This document shows, piece by piece, positions 44,796-56,300 of a stretch of 64,000 nucleotides of DNA. The position numbers were made by a program, and so were the translations under genes. Numbering within the stretch: the first letter of the stretch is position 1; the number at the start of each line of letters is the position of its first letter. The stretch lies in NCBI GenBank assembly GCA_018340375.1, contig JAFFJZ010000091.1:1-64000 (forward strand), read 5' to 3'. The notes under the pieces are model-generated. The model searched no databases. It worked only from the letters and a program-made list of their open reading frames with translations, and was not told where the DNA came from. The stretch comes from Gonatopus flavifemur. Lineage: Eukaryota; Arthropoda; Insecta; Hymenoptera; Dryinidae.

Positions 44796-46069
44796 ATCAG
44801 TAATCTGCAGTATAAAGTTGACCTGATTTCGTAGCCCTGTGTTATTTCATTTATTATTTATTCACTTTTGAAGAATTCCTATAAGATATGTGAAAAATCT
44901 GTTTGCAGACATCTTCGAAGATTCCTTCAAGAATATCTTCCAGGAGTCTCTTGAAAGTAAGGATAATTTGAAAAATCCAACAAATATTCTAGATATTGTG
45001 CAAGACTTCTCAAACTTTCTGAAAACATATATGAAGATATGAAATGTTATCCTGACAATATTTAATCATTGTCAAAGTTGAGGTGAAAAAAATTGCTCAC
45101 GTCATTGTTGAATCTTCAGTTCAACATTTGCTTCTTCTCAACAGCGTCCTTCGGTTGGTTCAATTATTAAGTTTTATTTGGAAAGGACAATCAGAAGCTT
45201 TGGTTGAAAAAGAACGACCAACTCAGTGATCATAATCCAGATCACAGCATTTAATGCAGCGGTAGCAGTCTTTCTCCCAACTCCCCTCTGACATATTATA
45301 CATCAATACTTTCATTCGCCTTACGTATATTTGGATTCGAACTTTCCTGTTCTTCCGTGTTGCATCTCAAAACGCTTTGTTCTACGGTATTGGACGTCAC
45401 CGTTTTTCTGAGAATTCGTCCATCATCTGAAAAATAAATCATTAATATTCTTCTGGGATCAAAACAGGATGATTATGCATCTCTCACCTAACATGGGGAA
45501 GAAGTGACGATTATCATCTACGTAAAATTTGTTATAACCCTCCAAACATTGATGGTCCTCTATTGTGCCGCATATTCCCTCGCATTGTCCACAAGTGTAA
45601 ACAAAGTCAATTTTCTGTACAAAAAGTAAAAAATAAATTTATTGACTGTCTTATCATTTATTATGTTGATGGAATAAGAGGACAAGAAAAACTTGGTTTC
45701 TAACATAGCATAAATCTATCGATAATGTCTTCAGAATATTCTGGCAATATTACAATATTCCCAGAATATTGCAAAATATTTTGGAGATATTATTGAGACA
45801 TTTGAGCTACGTGAGTTGAAGATATATGAAACGTGTCTAGAAAAATGTATTTGGAGATGTATCAACGGTTGGTATTTTTTCAATCATTTTCTTGAATGAA
45901 TATGGACAGTGTGTATGTGTATTATACTTCTGTTGGAAAAAGGAATTAACCCTGATGTGATACTAATGGATGCTGTATGGTTATTTCCATTCATTATCTT
46001 GCGTTTCCATGCTTATACAATTCGTACTTGATTTACTTCGTTTGAAATGTATATTATAATAAGAACTCT

Positions 46070-46390
46070 CCCAGCTAGCAAAACGCTTCCACTTTTCAAA
46101 ATTTGCTACTACTCATACTACCAGGTAGCAAGTAGAAGCGAGTGAGATAGCATTTTGCTGGACGTGAGACTCTACGCTACCATATTTCGCTTCCAAAGCA
46201 CTGCCGGGTTGCTACCAAGCAGCACTACCAGAAGTGCTACCATGAGCGTAGCGTACTAGAAATGCTTGGCAGTAGCGCTACTAAGAATACTATCACATGC
46301 TGCGATTGATACTGCCTGGGTGCTACTAGAAGTACTTCCAGGTGGCATTACCAGGAATGCTGATAGGGAGCGCTACTTTGAGTAATATCC
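46070..46390. repeat. GCTACT(A)CCAG-type degenerate minisatellite
   Basis: Many imperfect repeats of 'gctaccaggtagcaagtag', 'agtgctaccatgagcg', 'gtgctactagaagtac' and similar, several of them local palindromes (the 'ctaccaggtag' core). It lies in the space between the Myb/SANT gene and the second DUF4806 gene. Confidence 0.6.
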
Positions 46391-47329
46391 CAGGAAGAAG
46401 TTTTTCTTTAAATTTAAGGAACTGCTATTTGAACCGGTCAAAATGAATATTTTTTCGACAAGAATAAATATCGTCTTGATATAAAAAAATTTATTCTTTA
46501 GAACAAAGAACGGATGATAAATTTTCCTAAATACACAAAATATTTATTTTTGTGAAAGAAATATTTTGATCCATCCAAGTAAAAATTTCTTAGATTCAAA
46601 GGAATACTTTTTTCTGTACATCAGCATAAAATTTTTCAATGAAGCAGGTTATTGAGGGGATATTATCGATATCGCTGAAGCTTCTGTTTCCAGTGTATTC
46701 TACTCCTAGAAAAGGGAAGCGTGTCATGACATGTAATGGGAGCGTGTTTCAGATGACTTTACTATTGTATCTTACATCCTTCCTATCCACTCTCTAATTA
46801 AGCTTCCATGCTCAAAGCCCGATTCCTATGACATTGGTGTTTTTTCCAATAGGTTATACGTACTTCAAACACACGTTTGGACTATTCTTCATGTTTTAAT
46901 TCACGCTCGGTATACGCTTGAGCATTCCGGAATCCCAAAAAATCCCAAATCTCTTCCCCACTTTTCTCGAAAATGACTGAATAAAACGAAAAAGAATTAG
47001 TTGATGCATCTTCTTCATGATTCACAGAAGATGCATTACCTCATTATTTTTCGTTTCATTCAGTCAAATACGAGAAAAATAGGGCGAGCGGTTTGTGATT
47101 TCTTTGGACTTCAGAATGCCCTTGAATCCACGTTCCAAATACTCTATGGTTTCATTTCTGGTACTTTCTGTTATACGCTTCTCTTTTACCAGGGAGGACC
47201 ATTTTCAATACACACTGAAAATAATTTGGAGAATAATTTTTTCCTGATTCCGTTTAATTATGCAAATGAAGCAATTGTGAATATTTGAAAAATATAAAAT
47301 GACTGTACATTAAAAATGTAAATAATAAG

Positions 47330-50300
47330 TTAAAATTTCTCAAACGGTAAAATTCGTTCAGCGTCATCAGGATTATTTCTTGCTTGAGCTACAGTAGGAA
47401 CTTGAGGTTCAGTAAGTACTTGAGGTTCAGTAGGTACTTGAGGTTCAATAGGTACTTGATCCATAGTGTCATTCGTGTTATTATTTTGTGATGAGTTTTT
47501 TGGTGGCGTATGGATCTTATGATAGCGTTTTCGTACCTGATTCATGCTTTTGAACCAAGCCCTTATACTTGCTTTCGTATCCTTCTGTTCTGTGCCCAAA
47601 ATTTCTCGGAAAGCTTCTACAATAAGGAGAATATCAATCAGTTTTTGACGAATGCGAATTGGGGAAATAACCCTCAAACGGTCACGTGTTTTTTAGCATT
47701 CGTCAATGGTAACCATGGGACATTCATGTCCTGCGTATTTTAAACTGTTTGAATATATTTCAAAAAATCTGCAAAAATTCATGAACGTAGTATAAGCAGT
47801 CTATTTTGAGAATATTCAATTTAAATTTTCAGGAGACATTGTTTAAGTATGGATTTTTCAATATTTATTCAACAAAACGAGGAAAAAGGGTTCTTCCTAT
47901 GGATTTTGAAGGGTTTGAAAATTTTCAAAAACAAATAAATAAATCATGGTTTTTAAAGGAAGCAGATCATTTTTTTTCGGGAAAATTGCCACATTACTGC
48001 ATTGAGCTGCATAATATACTGAAGTGCGCACTTCACAAATCATTTTCGAAAGTCATTTATGAGAGAGAAATGACACATGAGAATGAGACTACACAATAAG
48101 TAGTACCTTTGCTAAAAACGTCGATGATTTTCACAATATTTGTAGCGAAGGTACTATTTGAGGGATTTATTGTGTAGCCTCATCTCTATCGTGCATTCAC
48201 TGTTTTTTTTCTCTCGGACGAAGGATTCCTCTTCCTGTATTTCATCGAATAGTAGTGTATCGCTCTCCAGTATATTATAGAGCTCAACTCATTACTGTCA
48301 GATGGGGGAAAAAAATCAAATTTTAACGGAAGATGATAGGGTATTTCCCAAACTTGATTTTGTATACTTTGATTTGCGTACATTAATCCCGTTTGAGAGG
48401 AAAAAATGTAATAAAATGACACAATAGGCGCCCCTACAGGATTATTAAGTTAGAATGCAAAATTATAAACTTTGAATCTTGAAATCAACCAACCGATTTG
48501 AACTGACTTTTTATTTTGATGTGGACATAAATGATCCATGGTTACCATTTGAGGGATAAGAATAGATTTATTCGACTTTACAGAAAAATGTTCGTTTCAC
48601 TGATACAAGAAATTTAAACATACCAGTAATTATTTTTATAGTTTTTGTCGAAGACAAGCATCTTTTCCCTTCACTTTGTCCACCCCAGCTAAAAGAACAA
48701 GAAATACTCTCCCCGAAGATTGATCCCGCGATCTCCTTAGCAGATTTCTGACAGCGCACCATAGTCTTAACGAAATCTGTGTGTAATAAATATTAAAAAT
48801 TGAAAAATGGCATACTTCACTCAAACTGAAAGAAAGTATATCGCGAACAGAATAAAAATGCTGTGAAAATTTTAAAACACTGTAATAAAAACAATGCACT
48901 GTGATAAAACAGCTACACAGAAAAAAAATTAACTTCCAATGTTACAGGAGTTCCAGTTTCTTCATAGACAACAAGGAATATCTCTCATCTGTACTGAAAT
49001 TCTTGTAAAATTTACTGAAAACTTGGTCAATTTGACAACCCAGCCAGAAATCTAATGTCGATTTCATATCATTTCGATATCAATCTGTTGAATTTCGAGA
49101 CGATTTCGAGGTGATTGATCGATATCGAATTGATATCGAAAAATCTTCATTTCTGGCTGGGAATGATTTCGATGTAAGTGGCAGATGTTCCTTGCTGTCC
49201 ATAAAATAACCGGAAAGCAGGGAACATTAACAGTTCATTTTTTCATACATACCATTATGCCGTAGCATATAATAATATGTGTTTAGAATAAATCTTGCTA
49301 TCCAGTTGGAATACCATGAGAATAACATGTACAAATAATACTCACAATACTAACAAAGCGAGTATAATGCTTGAATTGAACTCTATAAGATACTGGAATA
49401 AGTACTCCCTAGATTATCGCAGTCAGAGAGAGAGAGAGAGAGAGAGATGTTGTAATAGCTCAAATTTCTATAAGTTCCACTAACGCCATCTATATATTCA
49501 TGTACACACTCAGTTGTATCTATAAATATATCTTTCATGTTTGTATGTTACACGATGCTGAAATAAAAGTTCATCAGTCTGTGTAGAGAAGTCTAAAGAA
49601 CGTGTCTTATTAATTATCAGGTTATGGGCCCAGTAACATTCGTGACTGTTGATTGAAGTTCGTTATAGTCTCGGGATTACACAGCGATGGCTGCAAATTA
49701 CATAGTTAATGTACCGAAGTTGAAAGGACGAGAAAACTATGGAGATTGGGCGTTTGCTGTTGAAAATTTTCTGGTGATCGAAGGTTTATCGAAGTGCATA
49801 ACAGAAGTTGTTGCAGCGGATGACGCCAAAGCAAAAGCGAAGTTGATTTTAACAATAGATGCTTCTCTACACGTGCATATAAAAGATGCAGCTACTACAA
49901 AAGATCTGTGGACAAAGTTGAAAGCATTGTTTGATGATTCGGGTTTTGCAAGAAAAATCAATTTACTTCGAAATTTGATTTCAACCCGATTGGAAAATTG
50001 TGATTCGATGGAGAGTTATGTAAATCAACTTATAGAAACTGGTCAAAAATTGCGTGGTACTGGTTTTAATATTGATGACGAATGGATAGGATCTTTGTTA
50101 CTGGCGGGATTACCTGATAAATTCTCGCCAATGATCATGGCCATTGAACACTCAGGTATCGCCATTACGGCAGATTCCATTAAAGCAAAGCTATTGGGTA
50201 TGGAGGAAGGTAGTGTTCAGAAAAGTGGCAGTGCGTTCGTAAGTAAAACCAATAAGTACGGTGCGAAGCAAAGAAAAAATGTTGGTAACACTTCATCGAA

Positions 50301-53300
50301 TACGTCAAGTATACCAAGGAAAGATATCAGATGTTACAAATGTAACCAAACCGGACATTTTAAAAACAAATGTCCAAATGTTGTTTCTTCGGATAATAAT
50401 AAACAAAAAACAAATGCTTTCAGTGCAGTATTTTTGAGTGGTATTCTTAGTAAATCAGAGTGGTATGTTGATTCCGGTGCCAGTGTTCATTTGACTGCAA
50501 ATGAAAGATGGATTGAAAATATAACCTCGCAAACGAGTATGCAGGAAATAATGGTGGCAAATAAAACCAAGGTTCCAGTTGTATGTTCGGGTGATGTAAA
50601 GCTCACAACAGTTGTAGGAGATACCAATATTGATGTGACAGTAAAAAATGTATTGTGTGTCCCGGAGTTGACAACGAATTTATTATCAGTGAGTGAACTA
50701 ATAAAAAATGGTAATGCTGTTGAGTTTGAAAAACATGGTTGTAAAATCTACAATAAACAAAAGGTGCTAGTTGCTACAGCTGATTTGCAGGATGGTGTCT
50801 ATAGATTGAATATTTCGAAGAGATCTTTGATGGCAGCACCAGCGGTGATTACAGGTCAAACTTGGCATCGCAGATTTGGTCATATCAACAGTGAATATTT
50901 AAACAAAATGAAAAATGGATTGGTAGATGGGCTTACATATTCTGAAAATCTAAATATTGAAAAGAAGAATTGTGAAGTTTGTTGCGAAGGTAAGCAATCT
51001 AGATTACCATTTCAACATCAAGGAAATCGAGCTAAAAATTTATTGGAAATAATCCATGCTGACGTCTGCGGCCCTATGGAAACTACGTCGATTGGTGGAT
51101 CCAAATATTTTCTAATTTTTGAAGATGATTTCAGTCGAATGGCCTTTGTTTATTTTTTGAAACGAAAAGATCAAGTGTTTGAATATTTGAAAGAATTTAA
51201 AGTCCTAGTAGAAAATCAGCAGAACGCGAAAATAAAAATATTCAGATCTGATAATGGAGGTGAGTTTTGTAGCACTGAATTCGAAAGTTATTTAAAAAAC
51301 CAGGGGATTGTACATCAAAAGACAAATCCCTATACACCTCAGCAAAATGGAATGTCTGAACGATTAAATCGCACGATCGTTGAAAAAGCTAAATGCTTGT
51401 TATTCGATGCTCAGTTAGAGAAGATTTTTTGGGCTGAAGCTGTAAATACTTCAGTATATTTACGGAATAGATCTATAGCTTCAGGATTGCAAAAGACGCC
51501 TTATGAACTCTGGACAGGTCAGAAACCTGATGTCATTAATCTTCGAATTTTCGGTAGTACAGTCATGGTACACATTCCAAAAGAAAAACGTTTGAAATGG
51601 GACAAAAAGGCAGAAAAACATATTTTGGTCGGTTATGGTGAAAATGTCAAAGGGTATCGAGTGTACAATCCAAAGGAAAGAACGGTTCTTACCAGCAGAG
51701 ATGTAATCATCATGGAAGATACAAAAGATGAAGCTATTGTTGTAGTTAACAGTGATGCAAATACATCTGTAAACACTGAGGAAATTTCAGATTCAGTGGG
51801 AGATGAGAATCAAAATAAAAAAGTTATTCAAGAAGTTCCTGAAAAAGGAGAAAAAAATTCGAATATTTTGGACGAAGTTGAAGAATTTCATACACCTATC
51901 AACAGTGATGGAGAAGATTTAGTAGCTGAAACTCAAGAAATAAATGTAGCAACAAGGAAATCAGCAAGAACTCCGAAACCCAGAACGTTTGAAGATTATG
52001 TCACTCATCTTTCTGTAACTGATATGAATTTAGAAGAGGATCCAGTCACTATCAGGGAAGCTTTATCCAGGCCAGATAGGGAAAAATGGAGACAAGCAAT
52101 AAAAGAAGAATTGAAATGTTTCGAAGAAAACAAAGCTTGGGAACTGATCGATGTTCCTAACGAAGGCACCATAGTGGATTGTAAATGGGTATTCAAAAGA
52201 AAAATTGATAGTGAAAATAATGTGCGATTCAGGGCAAGGCTTGTAGCCAAGGGCTTTACACAAAAAGCAGGTATCGATTTTGATGAAACTTTTTCACCAG
52301 TAGTTAGGCATTCTACGCTCAGATTGTTAATGGCTTTATCGGTCAAACTGAATCTAAATATTACACATTTAGATGTAACCACAGCTTTTCTTAATGGAAT
52401 TTTAAAAGAAAATGTGCTTATGAAAGTACCTGAAGGTTTCGACTCGTCTGATTGTACAAATAAGGTTTTAAAATCAAAAAAGGCAATTTACGGTCTTAAA
52501 CAATCTTCGCGTGCTTGGTATGAAAAAGTAGATGATTCTTTACGCGCATTAGATTATAGAAAATCTGAGTTTGAACCATGTTTGTATATAAAAAACAAAG
52601 ATGAATGTATAACAATTATTGCAATCTATGTTGACGATTTCTTTATATTTTCTAATGACAAGATCGAAACGGATAATTTAAAAGCTGAATTGAGTGCCAA
52701 ATTCAGAATTAAAGATCTAGGTCAAATTAAGCAATGTCTTGGTGTGAAAGTGAATATTGATCAACAAAATAACATTATAACTTTGGATCAGGAACAATAT
52801 ATCAATCAAATATTGAAACGTTTCAGCATGTTAAATTGTAAAACCGTCTCTACTCCTATAGAAACTAATACAAAACTTGATAAAAGTGATTGTCAGATTG
52901 AAGTTCCGTATCAACAACTCATAGGTAGTTTAATGTATATTGCTATGTTGACAAGGCCTGACATTTCTTTTCCAGTAAGTTATTTGAGTCAGTTTAACAA
53001 CTGTTACGATGAAAATCATTGGAAACAAGCGAAACGAATTCTTAAATATTTACAGGGAACTAAGAGTTATGGTTTGAGATTTAATAGAGATGATGCAGAA
53101 TTAAAGGGTTTTGTTGATGCCGATTGGGCAAATAATTCTGTTGACAGAAAATCTTATACAGGTTTTTGTTTCAATTTTTCTGGTTCTGCCATATCTTGGG
53201 AAAGTAAAAAACAAAATACGGTGGCTTTATCAAGCACGGAAGCCGAATATATGGCAATTTCCGCAGCTGCCCAAGAAGCAATTTATTTGAGGAATTTAAT

Positions 53301-56300
53301 TTTTGATATAACCGGAAATGCTTATTGTATTACTCTATTTAATGATAATCAAAGTGCACAGAAGCTGTCTATGAATCCTATATTTCATAAAAGATCGAAG
53401 CACATAGACGTGCGACATCATTTCATAAGAGAAGCGATTACAAATAATTTGGTGAAAGTTGAATATTTGCAAACAGCTGATATGCCTGCTGATATTTTAA
53501 CCAAAGGTTTGGGTGCAGATAAACACCACAGATTTCTGCAAAATTTAGGTATTGTGAATCTGAAATGATATTTTTTTGTTTGTTCATTCATTTGAGCTAG
53601 TGGGAGTGTTGTAATAGCTCAAATTTCTATAAGTTCCACTAACGCCATCTATATATTCATGTACACACTCAGTTGTATCTATAAATATATCTTTCATGTT
53701 TGTATGTTACACGATGCTGAAATAAAAGTTCATCAGTCTGTGTAGAGAAGTCTAAAGAACGTGTCTTATTAATTATCAAGAGAAAGAGGAGTTCGAGCCT
53801 TACGTGCCAGACAAAGATAAGGGTACCTTTTCGGTAGAGAAAGCAATATCGACTGATGTGTATTCTAAAGGAAGGAAATCTTTTCACAATAGCATGTAGT
53901 TAACTGGCCTAAACTATAGAATATGTGGGGAGTGCGCATTCCAGTATGTTATAGAGTTCAATTAATTCTCATACTTACAAAGTTCTTTTCGTTTTCAGCA
54001 GTTTGTAAGAATTGCTCGAATTTTTCAAAAGTCTCTTCCTCTTGCAATGGGAATCCGTGCTGTGTAGGATTGAAGTTGGAGTTACTGGCATTTATGGCCT
54101 GTGTTGTTAGAAGGTGATTCAAATTCGTACGAGATTCCAAAATCTCTTCTGAAAAATAACAGATCATATTCAAAAAATGAATTAAAAAATGCGAACGTCA
54201 CCTGATTATTGAAATTAAGATTGCATAGACGTACTCAGTTGGGAATTGATGTTGATAAGTCCACAAGCGATATCCTCATTGCTTATAGTTTTGCGGTCAC
54301 TGAAGATAGAAATGTGAAAAGTTTAAGAAAAGGGATGAGGTGAAAATATTCGCTGAATTTCGAGTGCATTTAATATATCACTTGAATATTCGTGATACTC
54401 ACTTCAACTTATTCTGTAAAACTGTAAATATATTCTCACGTTGACTGCTGGATGGAGCTCTATAAATAATTGTTTTTTTTTACAGTTAGATGTAGATTCA
54501 TTATTTTCATGGAAGGTTTTCATCAAGCTCGACTAGAAAATCTATTTTTTGAATTTTTTAACAGCTTATCATGTGTAGAATATATTTCCTACACGGTTTG
54601 ACCGAAATCAATTATATAGCAGGCGTTACCAGCGGGGGCCACGGGGGGACAGGGTTACCAACGGTTGCTCGACCTCTTGCGAGAGAGGATCCAGGTCACA
54701 AGCAAGCTTGACTCCCTTCATTCCCTCTAATTACCCCCAATGGAGACTCATCTCGAGTTATACTCTCAATGCCCGCGTTGCTCCATTGGGGTAGTACTTA
54801 CACACAGATAGATTTCGTTGTTTTTTATTTTCTTATAGCACTTTATTGAGGAAAAAAAAGTGAAAAATCAGTACTGATAATTCATATGTCCGCCATTTTA
54901 TTCATTTCTTCCTGTTTCTGGGTATACGAAGAAGAGCGTATGGGAATGTTTACCATTTGCTCTAGTTTTCATCGCGACTTCAAGATAGGAATTGAGTGAT
55001 GACTCGCGATTTGGTGATCCTTTTTATGCTAACCTATCGTTTTCATAGTAAAGTTCACAGTTTTGAACGGTACTAATTACCATCCTGAAATACTGGTCAG
55101 CCAATTCCTATTCTTTCTAGTAATCATTACCGTAAACTCATATCCGTGTATTGTTGGTACAAGCTGCAATAGATATCATATTCCGAAAACATTTTTGGAT
55201 TTCTGACATACGAGGGTGGATTGATAAGTTTCCGGCCTGACCAAGAGATGGCGCCACTAGGCCTACCTTGAGGTGGCGTTCTATAGTACCATCCTTAGAT
55301 AGCTTGTAGCTATAGTTTCAGTCCGATCGCCATGTTAGTTTAGTTTTGAGAGCACGCTGACCAAGACGCCTCTGTGTTTTTCGTAAAAATGGAAAAGCTG
55401 GAAAATCGTGCTGTCATCAAATACTTTTATTTGAAGGGGTTAACACCGAAGGAAATTAAAGAAGAGATGGACTCAACACTGGGGACATCCTCCCCATCAT
55501 ATTCAACCGTTAAGCAGTGGGTTTCCGAGTTTAAAAAGGGTCGTGTGAGCACCTCTGATGAGCCTCGCTCAGGACACCCCATTGAGGTCACAACTCCAGA
55601 TATGATCGAAAAAATCCATCAAATAGTGTTGAAAGATCGCAGATTAAAAGTTCGTGAGATAGCTGAGACCTGTAAGATGTCATATGAACGTGTACAAAAT
55701 ATTTTGCACCAACATTTGTATATGGAAAAGCTCTGTGCAAGATGGGTGCCGCGTTTGCTAACAGTCGACCAAAAATTGATTCGAAAGAACATTTCTACCG
55801 CCAATTTGGCGTTGTATAAGCGTAATCCAAGCGAATTTTTGCGTCGATTCGTAACCGTTGACGAAACTTGGGTCCACCACTACACTCCTGAAACCAAAGA
55901 ACAGTCTAAACAGTGGATTGGACCAGGGGAACCAACTCCAAAGAAGGCAAAAACAATTTTTTCGGCGAACAAGGTTATGGCTACTGTTTTTTGGGATGCA
56001 AGAGGTATTATATACATTGATTACCTTGAAAAGGGTAAAACTATCACTGGTCAATACTACGCAGACTTATTGCAACGTTTGAGCCACGAAGTGAAAATTA
56101 AACGACCTCATCTGGCGAAGAAAAAAATCTTGTTTCATCACGATAACGCACCAGCGCACACGTCAATCGTTGCGATGGCTAAAATCAACGATCTGAAGTT
56201 TGAATAAATGCCGCACCCTCCCTACTCTCCAGACCTAGCCCCGAGTGACTATTATCTGTTTCCTAACCTCAAAAAATGGCTTGGCGGTAAGAGATTTGCG

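Larger units (their letters stand above)
41697..45614 (-). pseudogene. Myb/SANT-like gene with Cys/His motif, frameshifted
   Basis: Exons on the minus strand: 45614-45488 (KIDFVYTCGQCEGICGTIED, then H-x-C and YNKFYVDDNRHFFPML, a C-x2-C/H-x-C zinc-like motif), 45426-45325, 42538-42332 (KLTDEETELLILAVQKRNPL and EERSRGRIKRLWNDVSVELN, a Myb/SANT-like DNA-binding helix set), 42260-42096 (start KLNATEAQ, end NLRDTYRRMIQGGKYSSG...EKWKYYDSMEFLRDSCLI), 41998-41914 and 41833-41697 (ends IVLPPPPSP, stop 41697-41699). Exons 1-4 join in phase 1. Exon 4 changes frame in its A-run near 42223, and the exon 4 to 5 phases disagree. Relative to the expected family pattern a 7-base loss between A-runs fits (inference). 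Such proteins are usually DNA-binding, possibly chromatin or transposon-derived. The start exon was not found. Confidence 0.6.
49448..53778 (+). mobile_element. Full-length Ty1/copia LTR retrotransposon
   Basis: LTRs of 172 bp (49448-49619 and 53607-53778) begin TGTTGTAATAG and end AATTATCA, and read identically by eye. The target duplication AGAGA is at 49443-49447 and 53779-53783. Directly after the 5' LTR, GGTTATGGGCCCAG complements the anticodon arm of initiator methionine tRNA, the primer-binding mode of copia-type elements. A short purine tract (GTGGGAG) precedes the 3' LTR. The 5' target is a GA microsatellite. The element lies in an intron of the second DUF4806 gene, antisense to it. 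Matching LTRs plus an open polyprotein imply a very young insertion. Confidence 0.95.

Noticed and set aside
48624..48765. BEN domain in the exon with GSIFGESISCSFSWGG
   Set aside because: Briefly considered, but together with the preceding FPLQEEETFEKFE exon and the following tail helix it fits DUF4806 better.
48636..48899. Alternative frame over the DUF4806 exon
   Set aside because: The other frame gives the DUF4806 pattern and consistent splice phases; this one does not.
52005..52382. Minus-strand frames inside the copia polyprotein
   Set aside because: Antisense shadows of the reverse transcriptase region.
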